Assembly: GCA_022736715.1 (NCBI GenBank)
Contig: DZDJ01000003.1
Coordinates: 1 to 44,393 of the forward strand
Reading direction: 5' to 3'
Origin: Edaphobacter aggregans
GTDB taxonomy: Bacteria; Acidobacteriota; Terriglobia; Terriglobales; Acidobacteriaceae
DNA length: 44,393 nt
Shown here piece by piece: positions 36,512 to 44,343 of this stretch (its first letter is position 1; each line of letters starts with the position of its first letter). The position numbers and the translations under genes are program-made. The notes under the pieces are model-generated. The model did no database searches and was not told where the DNA came from. It saw only the letters and a list, made by a program, of their open reading frames with translations.

Positions 36512-36578
36512 TGCCTTTTGATAGTTGCAATTGTGCTTCTGCTCTTGTTAGCCACTACAGGTAGCGTTCTGTTGCAGA

Positions 36579-36641
36579 TTTGTGTACAGCAGAAGATTGG
36601 CAACGGCATTTGTGTACAGCAAATGTTGGTTTACTGTAAAC
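36579..36641. promoter_or_regulatory. Direct repeats and palindrome upstream of the second Fic gene
   Basis: TTTGTGTACAGCA occurs at 36579-36591 and again at 36609-36621, exactly 30 bp apart. A perfect 13-bp palindrome GTTTACTGTAAAC follows at 36629-36641. GTATAC lies a little further on. All are within 95 bp of ATG 36672. Spacing near three helical turns suggests a repressor binding to one face of the DNA. No classical ribosome-binding site precedes the start. Confidence 0.6.
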
Positions 36642-36671
36642 AAATGCCTATACCTTGTATACGCTGGTTCT

Positions 36672-37799
36672 ATGATACCGGAGCCTGCCAGACCTCAACT
36701 TCTCCCCAATGAAAACATTCATTGGGAAAAACTGATTCTCGACATGGGCAATGCAAACCGGGCCCTGGCGGAATACAGTGGCTCGTTGCGCCGGTTACCC
36801 AATTCAGCATTATTGCTTTCCCCGCTGACTGTTCAGGAGGCTGTGCTGTCCTCGCGGATTGAAGGCACCTTTGCGACCATGAGCGAGGTATTGCAGTTTG
36901 AGGCTGGCAAAGTGCCAGAGCAGGCATCCCGCCGGCACGATATTGAAGAAATCATCAACTACAGACATGCCCTGCAAATTGCTGTCTCTGAGCTGGAACG
37001 CCGTCCTTTCAATTTAAACCTGTTGCTTAAGCTGCACAAAGAACTCCTTACCAGCGTGCGCGGCCACAACAAAGCTCCTGGACAATTCCGTCGCGAGCAG
37101 AACTATATTGGCTCCCGCTCAGGGGGTGTAGAAACTGTCCATTTCACCCCGCCGGAATGGCAGGTGCTTCCGGAATTCCTGGACAACTGGGAAAAGTACT
37201 ATCACCTGGAGAGACCGGATCCTCTCGTGCAACTGGCAGTTCTGCATGCACAATTTGAGTTTCTTCATCCATTTCTCGATGGCAATGGGCGTTTAGGGCG
37301 CATCATTATTCCCATCTTCCTGTATGAAAAGAAGCTCCTCGCCAGTCCCATATTTTATCTGTCGGAATATATTGAGGAAAACAAGGATGCGTATATTTCA
37401 CATCTGCACGATTTAGGTACCAATAAAGATTCCTGGACACGCTGGTGCAGTTTTTTTCTGCATGCCATCACCGTTCAGGCAGAACGAAATATCAAAAAAG
37501 CGGATGCGATCCTTGCTCTCTATGAGCAGCTAAAACATCGCATCCTTGATCTTACGCATTCGCAATTCGCAATTCCTCTTCTGGATGCGATCTTCAAACA
37601 ACCAGTATTTCAGGCGAGCCAGCTACAGAAGGAGCCAGGAATGCCAGGCAAAGTCAGTTTGACCTCTCTGCTGCGCAAGCTGCGCGAAAGTGGATTGCTG
37701 ACACCGGTGCGTGAAGCAAGCGGACGTAGAGGACAGATCTTAGCATTACAAGAACTGATCGAGCTGACTGAATCGCGTCCTTCTATTTCGCGCGAGTGA
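36672..37799 (+). CDS. Fic-family AMP-transferase with inhibitory helix
   Basis: The product (375 residues from ATG 36672) is a second class II Fic protein. The active-site motif is HPFLDGNGR from H199. The N-terminal inhibitory motif is S60-E64-G65 in LSSRIEGTF, so it too is probably self-inhibited. The N-terminal region is of the Fic_N type (EYSGSLRRLPNSALLLSPLT). The C-terminus resembles a winged helix (VSLTSLLRKLRESGLLTPV). An in-frame GTG at 36582 lies in the iterons and is unlikely to be the start. G+C is lower than in the flanking genes. Its stop is only 6 bp from the stop of the convergent SPFH gene. It shares motifs but little overall identity with the first Fic protein. Confidence 0.92.
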   Translation: MIPEPARPQLLPNENIHWEKLILDMGNANRALAEYSGSLRRLPNSALLLSPLTVQEAVLSSRIEGTFATMSEVLQFEAGKVPEQASRRHDIEEIINYRHALQIAVSELERRPFNLNLLLKLHKELLTSVRGHNKAPGQFRREQNYIGSRSGGVETVHFTPPEWQVLPEFLDNWEKYYHLERPDPLVQLAVLHAQFEFLHPFLDGNGRLGRIIIPIFLYEKKLLASPIFYLSEYIEENKDAYISHLHDLGTNKDSWTRWCSFFLHAITVQAERNIKKADAILALYEQLKHRILDLTHSQFAIPLLDAIFKQPVFQASQLQKEPGMPGKVSLTSLLRKLRESGLLTPVREASGRRGQILALQELIELTESRPSISRE

Positions 37800-37805
37800 T
37801 TTTCC

Positions 37806-38729
37806 TCATTTTTGCGGATGCACCCCACCCCGCAAGCCGGCCAGAATCTGCGTCAGAAAATCATTGGCGGCGCCGGGACTGTTGGGCAGGAAGATGGTGT
37901 TGTTGCCGTTTTTTGTGCCGATGTCCTTCAATGTGTCGAAGTACTGGGTGAGCAACACGAGCGACATCACGTCCTCCGCCGTGGCTCCCGGCACAGCTTC
38001 GCGAAAGTTCTCAATCGACGAGCGCAGGCCGTCGATGATGGCCTGCCGTTCGGATGCGATGCCTTTGCCCTGCAGCGCCTTCGATTCCGCTTCGGCCTCG
38101 GCCTGTTTCACCTTCAGAATTTTTTCCGCCTCGCCGCGTGCCTGCGCAGCCACCTGTTCGCGTTGCGCGGCGTTGATCTCGTTCATCGCGCTCTTCACCT
38201 TGGCGTCAGGCACAATGTCCGTCACCAGCGCGTTGAGGATGTTGTAGCCGTAGCTGCTCATGGTGCTGTCGAGGTCCGTCTTGACGGTGACAGAGATGGA
38301 GCCTTGCTGCTCAAAGGTCTCGTCGAGCGTGAGCTTGGGCACATGGCCCAGGATGGAGTTGAAGACGAAGCTCTCAATCTGCTTCTGTGGGCGGCTCAGT
38401 TTATAGAAGCTCTCGTAAATCTTGTCGTCGAGCACCTGATACTGCACCGAGACAGGAATCTGCACAAAAACGTTGTCGCGGGTCTTGGTTTCCACGGAGA
38501 ATTGCGACTGCTGCACCTGCAGGTCGACAAAGAAGACGCGCTCGGCATACGGAATGAGCACATGCAGGCCGGGGCGCACAATGCGGTTGAACTTGCCAAA
38601 GCGCTCCACCACGCCAGCCGTTGCCGTGCGCACGGTGTAGAGGGTTTTCAGAATCGTAACCAGCACCACGATGGCGGCGAAGATGCCAAGAACCAATAGC
38701 AGGGTCGAAATCACGTCCATATCGAACAA
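37806..38729 (-). CDS. SPFH/Band 7 membrane protein (HIR-like)
   Basis: The 307-residue protein has one N-terminal transmembrane helix (about 7-29) and an SPFH/Band 7 domain (about 30-200: VERFGKFNRIVRPGLHVLIPYAERVF). A charged coiled coil follows (AQREQVAAQARGEAEKILKVKQAEAEAESKAL). It resembles plant hypersensitive-induced-reaction proteins and bacterial stomatin-like proteins, which scaffold membrane microdomains and often modulate proteases. No NfeD or HflK partner is adjacent. The C-terminus is NDFLTQILAGLRGGVHPQK. A truncated second copy of this end lies at 36294-36481. The 3' end is convergent with the second Fic gene. Confidence 0.93.
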   Translation of the reverse strand: MFDMDVISTLLLVLGIFAAIVVLVTILKTLYTVRTATAGVVERFGKFNRIVRPGLHVLIPYAERVFFVDLQVQQSQFSVETKTRDNVFVQIPVSVQYQVLDDKIYESFYKLSRPQKQIESFVFNSILGHVPKLTLDETFEQQGSISVTVKTDLDSTMSSYGYNILNALVTDIVPDAKVKSAMNEINAAQREQVAAQARGEAEKILKVKQAEAEAESKALQGKGIASERQAIIDGLRSSIENFREAVPGATAEDVMSLVLLTQYFDTLKDIGTKNGNNTIFLPNSPGAANDFLTQILAGLRGGVHPQK

Positions 38730-38790
38730 GTCCTCTCGTGAATCCCGTGAGGCCCAGCATACACGATTTCGATTGGGTTTCGATGCTGCT

Positions 38791-39471
38791 TCAGTAGCGG
38801 ATCATCACTTCTTCCAATGACTTCTTATGCAGCTTCGGCACCATGGCGTCTTCTGCTGGATGGCCGACGGGAATGATGAGATACGGGCGCTCGTTTTCAG
38901 GACGCGAAAGCTCGCGGGCCACAAAGTCCATGGGGTGCGCTGAGTGCGTGAGCGTGGCCAGACCGGAGTGATGCAACGCGCACAGCAGCATGCCGACGGC
39001 GATGCCGACCGACTCCTCCACATAATAATTTTCATGCCGCGTCACGCTGCCGTCGGGTTCGATGCGCAGCTCGTACTGCTCGCTGAAGACGACGATCAGA
39101 TAGGGCGCATTTTCCAGAAACGGCTTGTGCCAGGTAGTGCCAAGCGCGCTGACCTGCTGCACCCACTCCTCGTTTTCCGGCTGATGATAGAACTTCCACT
39201 CTTCGCGCTCGGCGGCCACGCGGATGCGGCGCTTCAGCTCCGGGTTCTCCACCACTACAAACTTCCACGGCTGCTTGTTGGCTCCGGAAGGCGCACTATT
39301 GGCGACGGCGACCGCATTATGAACAAGCGAAAACGGCACCGGCTCCGGCGAAAAGCTGCGCACGCTGCGCCGCGAGATCATGCTGGCCACAAAATTGATA
39401 GAGCGCCGCATCTGCTCCACGTCACTAAAACGCAGAAGGCGAAACGGCACAATCTCAGGAGAATCCGGCAC
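38791..39471 (-). CDS. Nitroreductase-fold flavoprotein, halotyrosine-dehalogenase (IYD)-like
   Basis: The 226-residue FMN protein has the nitroreductase fold: RRSVRSFS (FMN phosphate), PSGANKQPWKFVVV, and the C-terminal PVGHPAEDAMVPKL. The overall pattern matches iodotyrosine deiodinase, not ordinary nitroreductases. The substrate-lid residues of human IYD (E157, Y161, K182), which hold the zwitterion of halotyrosine, have plain counterparts: E91 and Y95 in REEWKFYHQ, and K116 in TTWHKPFLENAP. So reductive dehalogenation of iodo- or bromotyrosine is a reasonable expectation. There is no membrane anchor, as in bacterial members. No iodide or tyrosine gene is adjacent. Confidence 0.85.
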   Translation of the reverse strand: MPDSPEIVPFRLLRFSDVEQMRRSINFVASMISRRSVRSFSPEPVPFSLVHNAVAVANSAPSGANKQPWKFVVVENPELKRRIRVAAEREEWKFYHQPENEEWVQQVSALGTTWHKPFLENAPYLIVVFSEQYELRIEPDGSVTRHENYYVEESVGIAVGMLLCALHHSGLATLTHSAHPMDFVARELSRPENERPYLIIPVGHPAEDAMVPKLHKKSLEEVMIRY

Positions 39472-39630
39472 GGGGGAGCCCTTTCCTGCTGAAACTTAAG
39501 TCCGGTTGTCAGTATTATTTCGGTAAAGCTCAACTGCCACTACATTGTATGCTGCGGCCGTGCCAATGCACTATGGAAATGCGTGCGGCATCCGCACCGC
39601 GAACATGGTTCGTCATACAATGGCAATCGC

Positions 39631-40338
39631 ATGGGTACTCATTTTTCTCCGGAAGCGTTGAAGTTTCTGCGTGGGCTGAAGCGCAACAATGACCGCGCCT
39701 GGTTTGAGCCGCGCAGGGCCGTCTATGAAAGAGAGCTGAAGGCGCCCATGCTGGCGCTGATCGGCGAAGTGACCGCGGCCATGATGGAGTTTGCGCCGCG
39801 CCACGTGCGCCCGGCGCAGAAGTGCATGATGCGCATCTATCGCGACACGCGCTTTTCTACCAATAAAAGTCCCTACAAAACGCAGATTGCCGCGTGGTGG
39901 GCGCGCGACGGCCTGGAGAAGACCTCCGGCGGCGGCTACTACTTTCACGTGTCGCCGCAGGAGGTGGTGATTGCCGCCGGCGTTTACCGGCCGCAGCGGG
40001 AGCAGTTGCTGGCCATCCGCACGTACCTGCTGGAGCATCACGCCGTGCTGCGCAAAATTCTGGCAGAGAAGAAGCTGAAGAAAGCAATGGACGAGTTCGA
40101 TGGACTGCGGCTGACGCGCGCGCCCAAGGGCTTTCCGGCGGACCATCCGGCGCTGGATCTGCTGCTTTGCCAGCAATGGGGCGTTGCGGCAACACTGCCT
40201 GCGGAGGCGGCGATGCAGCCGACGCTGGCCAGGGAGATCGTCTCCCGCTTTCGCCTGGCGACGCCGCTGGTGGAGTTTTTGAACGCTCCGCTGACGGCAA
40301 AAACGGGCAAACGAAAGCCGCTCTTTGGCCTGTACTGA
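39631..40338 (+). CDS. DUF2461 family protein
   Basis: The 235-residue protein begins MGTHFSPEALKFLRGLKRNNDRAWFEPRR, the standard opening of the DUF2461/TIGR02453 family. RIYRDTRFSTNKSPYKTQIAAWW and SGGGYYFHVSPQEVVIAAGVYRP are the family core. The family is widespread in bacteria and fungi and has no established function. I prefer ATG 39631 over an earlier in-frame start at 39583, because the family begins there. It is probably cytoplasmic. Confidence 0.9.
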   Translation: MGTHFSPEALKFLRGLKRNNDRAWFEPRRAVYERELKAPMLALIGEVTAAMMEFAPRHVRPAQKCMMRIYRDTRFSTNKSPYKTQIAAWWARDGLEKTSGGGYYFHVSPQEVVIAAGVYRPQREQLLAIRTYLLEHHAVLRKILAEKKLKKAMDEFDGLRLTRAPKGFPADHPALDLLLCQQWGVAATLPAEAAMQPTLAREIVSRFRLATPLVEFLNAPLTAKTGKRKPLFGLY

Positions 40339-40736
40339 CGCGGCTTGCGGAGTGCTTTGCAGGCGCGTCGGCAGGATGGTTTTGGCGGAAAAACCAAAGA
40401 AAATGGGTAAAAACAGGTAAATTTTGAGAAAAACCGCAAAAAACCTGTGGAAACGGCCGATTTGCGGTTGACAAAGCTCGCCGAAAGACGCAAGGTTGTT
40501 TGCGGTACGGTTCGCAGCACCCGCATGAATACTGGAGATTTATACCAGTAGGGCAGCATCTGGCCAGGCTGGAAAAATGGCCGGTTGCATGGGCGGGCAG
40601 AGGCGAGCGGACCGAAACAGCAGCGCAGCAGCAGGCAGCTTGCTCCCCAGCACGTCTGGCCAGGGGCATAGCGAAGCCAATGCCGGCGGGCTTCATTTCA
40701 ACTGGTAAGCAAACGAAGCAACAGGAGGAATATCAA
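40339..40736. other. Long leader of the HU gene, no other gene seen
   Basis: The 398-bp stretch upstream of the HU gene holds no convincing gene. A TTGACA at 40468-40473 resembles a -35 box but has no good -10 partner at 17 bp. An A-rich tract precedes it at about 40380-40450. CAGGAGGA at about 40722-40729 is the HU ribosome-binding site. Confidence 0.4.
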
Positions 40737-41033
40737 ATGGCAAAGGGTATGACAAAGACAGCACTGGTTCGCCACCTGGCAGAGAAGCTGGAACTGACCA
40801 ACAAGCAGTCGGCTGCTTTTCTGGATCTGCTGGCAGAAACAGCCGTGAAGGAAACCAAGAAGAACGGCGAGTTCACCATCCCCGGCATCGGTAAGCTGGT
40901 GAAGGCCGAGCGCAAGGCCCGCCTGGGCCGCAACCCGCAGACCGGCGAAACCATCAAGATCAAGGCCAAGACCGTGGTGAAGTTCCGCGTGGCCAAGGTT
41001 GCGAAGGACACCATCGCGCCTGCAAAGAAGTAG
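40737..41033 (+). CDS. HU-family DNA-binding protein
   Basis: The 98-residue histone-like protein binds and bends DNA. It shows the HU/IHF pattern: KTALVRHLAEKLELTNKQSAAFLDLLAE helices, GEFTIPGIGKLVKAERKARLGRNPQTGETIKI with the arm proline in GRNPQTGE, and a lysine-rich C-terminus (VAKVAKDTIAPAKK). It is longer than plain HU by a few basic residues at the end. AGGAGG precedes ATG 40737. It is monocistronic with a long leader and a hairpin terminator. Confidence 0.96.
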   Translation: MAKGMTKTALVRHLAEKLELTNKQSAAFLDLLAETAVKETKKNGEFTIPGIGKLVKAERKARLGRNPQTGETIKIKAKTVVKFRVAKVAKDTIAPAKK

Positions 41034-41077
41034 TTCGCCACTCTCAAGCCCCAGCCATCGGGGTCATGCGATGGACA

Positions 41078-41126
41078 TCAGGGCAGGGAACACCGGATCG
41101 GCTCCGGTACCTTGCCCTGAGCTTTT
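41078..41126 (+). terminator. Terminator of the HU gene
   Basis: TCAGGGCA (41078-41085) pairs with TGCCCTGA (41113-41120), enclosing a second stem ACCGG/CCGGT (41092-41096, 41104-41108), and is followed by GCTTTT. It lies 44 bp after the HU stop. Confidence 0.75.
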
Positions 41127-41149
41127 AGGCAGCAGCAATCAAGCGCTGC

Positions 41150-41884
41150 CTATACAGCATCCACCTTTACCGGCATCACCGCCTTGGCAATCAGCGAGAC
41201 CCCAAACGAGATCAGCGCGCCCTGCGTGATCAGGTGGGCGTTGTAGTGCCAGGAGAGCGCGGCGAAGCTGACGACCGTGCCCCACATATAAATTTCTGCC
41301 ACGAAGGCCTGCGACCAATTGGCTTGTGCGCCGGAGGAGGGCACGCGGGCGCGCAGACTGGGCAGCAGGCGCGGCACGCGGGCGGTATACGCCGCGTAGG
41401 CCTCGCCCAGTTGCTGGCGCAGATGCGCTTCTTCTCCGGCGATCAGGCGCAGTTGGAAGAGGACCGTCGTCAGCACGGCAAAAATGGCTCCGCTGACCGG
41501 CATCAGAATGGCCAGCGCCAGAAAATTGAGCGTCGTGCCCAGATACAGCGGATTGCGCGCGTAGCGATACGGGCCGTCGGCCACCACGCTGCGCGATTGC
41601 ATCTGCTTGGCCAGCATCACGTCTGCCCCCAGATACGCTGTGCCCCAGGTGCGCAGCAACGCGGCCAGCAACGCGCATGCGATGGCCAGCGCCACCACAA
41701 TCACCGTTGCGCTGTAGAAGCTGAAATGGCCCGTGCGCAGCGCCTGCCGCGCCAGCACGCTCCACGTAGAGGGAACCAGCTCCGCGCCGCTCCACCAGCG
41801 CTCCCACGGGGCCCAGAAGCCAAGGAACAGCAGAACAAAGAGAATCGGAACGCGAAGACGGAACTCGAGCTTTGTGCCTTGCAT
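41150..41884 (-). CDS. ICMT/PEMT-like membrane methyltransferase
   Basis: The 244-residue polytopic membrane protein has four or more hydrophobic helices. Its conserved motif DGPYRYARNPLYLGTTLNFLALAI and the following EEAHLRQQLGEAYAAYTARVPRLLP mark the isoprenylcysteine/phospholipid methyltransferase family. Members methylate isoprenylcysteine, phospholipids or other lipid-linked substrates using SAM; the bacterial substrate is unknown. The start at ATG 41884 is preceded by AGGTG. An in-frame start further upstream at 42067 would read through the palindromic repeats at 41942-41990 and is unlikely. Confidence 0.85.
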   Translation of the reverse strand: MQGTKLEFRLRVPILFVLLFLGFWAPWERWWSGAELVPSTWSVLARQALRTGHFSFYSATVIVVALAIACALLAALLRTWGTAYLGADVMLAKQMQSRSVVADGPYRYARNPLYLGTTLNFLALAILMPVSGAIFAVLTTVLFQLRLIAGEEAHLRQQLGEAYAAYTARVPRLLPSLRARVPSSGAQANWSQAFVAEIYMWGTVVSFAALSWHYNAHLITQGALISFGVSLIAKAVMPVKVDAV

Positions 41885-41941
41885 GAAGCGGACACCTGCA
41901 CCGTTTGGAGTGTTCGCGGAGTGGACATGGGCCGGCGTTGA

Positions 41942-41990
41942 ATATGTAGCAATAAATGTGACATAAATATGTAACAACGAATGCGACATA
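41942..41990. promoter_or_regulatory. Two tandem 24-bp palindromic repeats upstream of the methyltransferase
   Basis: Positions 41942-41965 and 41967-41990 are near-identical, with a 25-bp period. Each has the form TATGT-N14-ACATA, so each is itself an inverted repeat. The pair lies 58-106 bp before the minus-strand start at 41884, in an AT-rich patch, which suggests a promoter with two operator sites. BlaI/CopY-type repressors use similar TACA/TGTA symmetry, but no such gene is in the window. Confidence 0.6.
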
Positions 41991-42105
41991 TTAGTGCGGC
42001 AACAAATACAGCCTAAGTATTGCGCCGCACTTTCATAACGCCCTGGCGCACCTCTGCTCCGGAACAAGGAGTGTAGCAGAGGAGCTGGCGCTCGTTCTGT
42101 GCTCT

Positions 42106-43044
42106 TTAATTCCCTGCGCCCAGCATCGACAGCAGTGTGTCGAAATCCTCCAGGCCGTGATACTCAATCACCACGCGGCCTTTGCCTTTTTTGTCTTCAA
42201 TGCGCACCTTGAGCCCCAGCACGCGCTGCAGCTTGTTCTGCGCTTCGCGGACGTTCGGGTCAACCTCCGGCTCCTTTTCCTTCGCATCCGCGCCTTTGGT
42301 CTTCTTCTCCGGATTCAGCAGCCCCTGCACATAGCTTTCCGTCTGGCGGACGGACATGGAGAGCGCCAGCACCTTCTGCGTCGCCTTCAGGATCGCCTCC
42401 GGCGACTCCAGCGCCAGCAGCGTGCGCGCATGGCCAAAGCTCAGCTCGCCCGTCTCCACCTTGCCCTGCACCTCCAGCGGCAGGCGCAGCAGGCGCAAAA
42501 AGTTGGAGACCGAAGCGCGGTCCTTGCCGGTGCGCTGCGCCATCTGCTCCTGCGTCATTTTGAAGTCGCGGCTCAGGCGTTCATAGGCACGGGCCTGCTC
42601 CATCGGGTTCAAATCGGCGCGCTGCAGGTTTTCGACGATGGTCATCTCCATCGCCTGCTCGTCGGAAACTGTGCGCAGAATGGCGGGTACGGTCGTCTTG
42701 CCGGCCTTCTGCGAGGCCAGCCAGCGCCGCTCGCCGGCAATCAGCTGGAAGCGGCCGTTTGGCAGCGGACGCACAATGATCGGCTGCACCACGCCGCTGG
42801 CGGCAATCGAGCGTGAAAGCTCGTCGAGCTGCTGCGGATCCACCTGGCTGCGCGTCTGGTACGGGTTGCGGTCAATCAGTTCGACTGCAATCTCCTTCGG
42901 CCTGCCAGCAGCCTCCACCGGGGGCGCAGCCGGAGCTGGCACAGGCGCCGCAGCGGCAGCCGGACGGCTGGGCAGCAGCGATTCGAGCCCTTTGCCCAGG
43001 GCCCGGCGCTTGGAGTTGGGAGCGGTCGTCGTTGTTTGAGCCAT
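42106..43044 (-). CDS. parB: Chromosome partition protein ParB
   Basis: The 312-residue CTP-dependent clamp loads at parS and spreads to organise the origin region. It opens SKRRALGKGLESLLP, an N-terminal ParA-contacting box. The CTP/ParB nuclease-like domain includes the GERR motif at 104-107 and IVENLQRADLNPMEQA. The helix-turn-helix (about 163-187, MTQEQMAQRTGKDRASVSNFLRLL) reads parS. A C-terminal dimerisation segment ends the protein. A Pro/Ala linker lies at 28-45. It follows parA by 109 bp in the same direction, and two parS sites lie upstream of parA. Confidence 0.97.
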   Translation of the reverse strand: MAQTTTTAPNSKRRALGKGLESLLPSRPAAAAAPVPAPAAPPVEAAGRPKEIAVELIDRNPYQTRSQVDPQQLDELSRSIAASGVVQPIIVRPLPNGRFQLIAGERRWLASQKAGKTTVPAILRTVSDEQAMEMTIVENLQRADLNPMEQARAYERLSRDFKMTQEQMAQRTGKDRASVSNFLRLLRLPLEVQGKVETGELSFGHARTLLALESPEAILKATQKVLALSMSVRQTESYVQGLLNPEKKTKGADAKEKEPEVDPNVREAQNKLQRVLGLKVRIEDKKGKGRVVIEYHGLEDFDTLLSMLGAGN

Positions 43045-43153
43045 AGAAACCTCGATCTTTCTAAAACGCCGTTACGGAGTAGGCGCCATTCGCCTGCCCC
43101 TTACCGGCAAACCAGTAATCACTGACGCTGGAGAAAATCCCTCTACGCTGGCT

Positions 43154-43999
43154 TTACTTCGTATAAGGCCAGAAGCGGACCTTCACGTCCCCCTGCGCCG
43201 CGGCTGCCTTGCGCTTTTTGGCGCGAGGACTTTCCATGTTGTTGCGCTCCAGCAGCTCCACTGCCAGCTCGTGATAGCTTTCCGCTCCGCGCGACCGGGG
43301 ATCGTACACCAGCACGGATTTGCCGTGGCTGGGAGCCTCTGCGAGCCGCACATTGCGCGGAATCGTGGTCTTCAGCAGCTTGTCGCCAAAGAAATTCTTC
43401 AGATTGTCCGTCACCTGTTGCGAGAGGTTGGTGCGGTCGTCATACATGGTCAGCAGCACGCCTTCCAGCGCCAGCGCCGGATTGAAGGCCTGGCTGACGC
43501 GATCCAGCGTGTTCATCAGCTCGCTGATGCCCTCCAGCGCGAAATACTCTGCCTGCATGGGTACCAGCAGCCCATCGGCGGCCACCAGTGCGTTCAGCGT
43601 CAGCAGGTCGAGCGCCGGCGGGCAGTCCAGAACGATGAAGGGATATTCCTCGCGAACGGCTGCCAGGGCCTCTCGCAGGCGATACTCGCGACGCTCCAGA
43701 TTGATGAGCTCAATCGTGGCCCCGATCAGGTTTTTGCTGCTCGGGATCAGCTTCAGCGTCTCAATTTCAGTGGGTTGCAGCGCCTCCTGCACCGTATTGG
43801 AGCCGATCAGCAGGTCGTAGATGGAGATGCGCGACTCGTCCCGCGGAAAACCCAGCCCTCCGGTGGAATTCGCCTGCGGATCGCAATCTACGAGCAGGCA
43901 CGGCAGCCCCTCCAGCGCAAGGGCGGCGGCAAGATTGATCGCGGTGGTTGTTTTGCCAACTCCACCCTTCTGATTGACGACGGCGAGAACTTTACTCAT
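43154..43999 (-). CDS. parA: Chromosome partition ATPase ParA (Soj)
   Basis: The 281-residue deviant-Walker ATPase forms DNA-bound dimers that pull ParB-parS complexes apart. The motif KGGVGKTT is at 11-18 with the signature lysine, Walker B-like VDCDPQANS is at 37-45, and the LDCPPALDLLTLNAL segment is typical. There is no N-terminal DNA-binding extension, so it is the short chromosomal (Soj) type. The C-terminus is basic (RAKKRKAAAAQGDVKVRFWPYTK), which may help DNA binding. It is followed by parB. rsmG/gidB is expected upstream, just beyond the right edge. Confidence 0.97.
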   Translation of the reverse strand: MSKVLAVVNQKGGVGKTTTAINLAAALALEGLPCLLVDCDPQANSTGGLGFPRDESRISIYDLLIGSNTVQEALQPTEIETLKLIPSSKNLIGATIELINLERREYRLREALAAVREEYPFIVLDCPPALDLLTLNALVAADGLLVPMQAEYFALEGISELMNTLDRVSQAFNPALALEGVLLTMYDDRTNLSQQVTDNLKNFFGDKLLKTTIPRNVRLAEAPSHGKSVLVYDPRSRGAESYHELAVELLERNNMESPRAKKRKAAAAQGDVKVRFWPYTK

Positions 44000-44245
44000 G
44001 ATTTTCGGATCTTTGTCGCTGCCCGGAGTCGAAAAACCAGGACGGTTGCAAGACTATCGAAGCTCAGGCGCGCGGGCAATTGAGAATGCCTGTGAAGAAC
44101 GCAGGCTAGCTGTGGAATATTTTTTCTTCCGCAATAGAGAACTGTGCGCATCGCCTTGTTTTGCAAGGGCATGAGCGGCTTTTCTGCACGGTAGAGAATG
44201 CAGGAAAAAGATGGGATTTCAGTGGAAAACTTTCTTGCAGGGGGG

Positions 44246-44261
44246 TGTTCCACGTGGAACA
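44246..44261. promoter_or_regulatory. parS site 1
   Basis: TGTTCCACGTGGAACA, a perfect 16-bp palindrome identical to the B. subtilis parS consensus, about 250 bp upstream of the parA start. Confidence 0.97.
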
Positions 44262-44327
44262 GTGCCGCGCTGCCGACACTGGCTTCGCCCCAAAGGAGAC
44301 CGCTCCAGCAACAGCAGCGGCAAGCGA

Positions 44328-44343
44328 TGTTCCACGTGGAACA
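44328..44343. promoter_or_regulatory. parS site 2
   Basis: A second perfect TGTTCCACGTGGAACA, 82 bp from the first (start to start). Confidence 0.97.

Noticed and set aside
36518-36712. Short hydrophobic reading frame upstream of the second Fic gene
   Set aside because: It starts with TTG, runs through the iterons and into the Fic coding region in another frame, and lacks a ribosome-binding site.
40500-40736. Upstream extension of the HU reading frame
   Set aside because: The strong AGGAGG and the family start are at 40737; the upstream part has no HU similarity.
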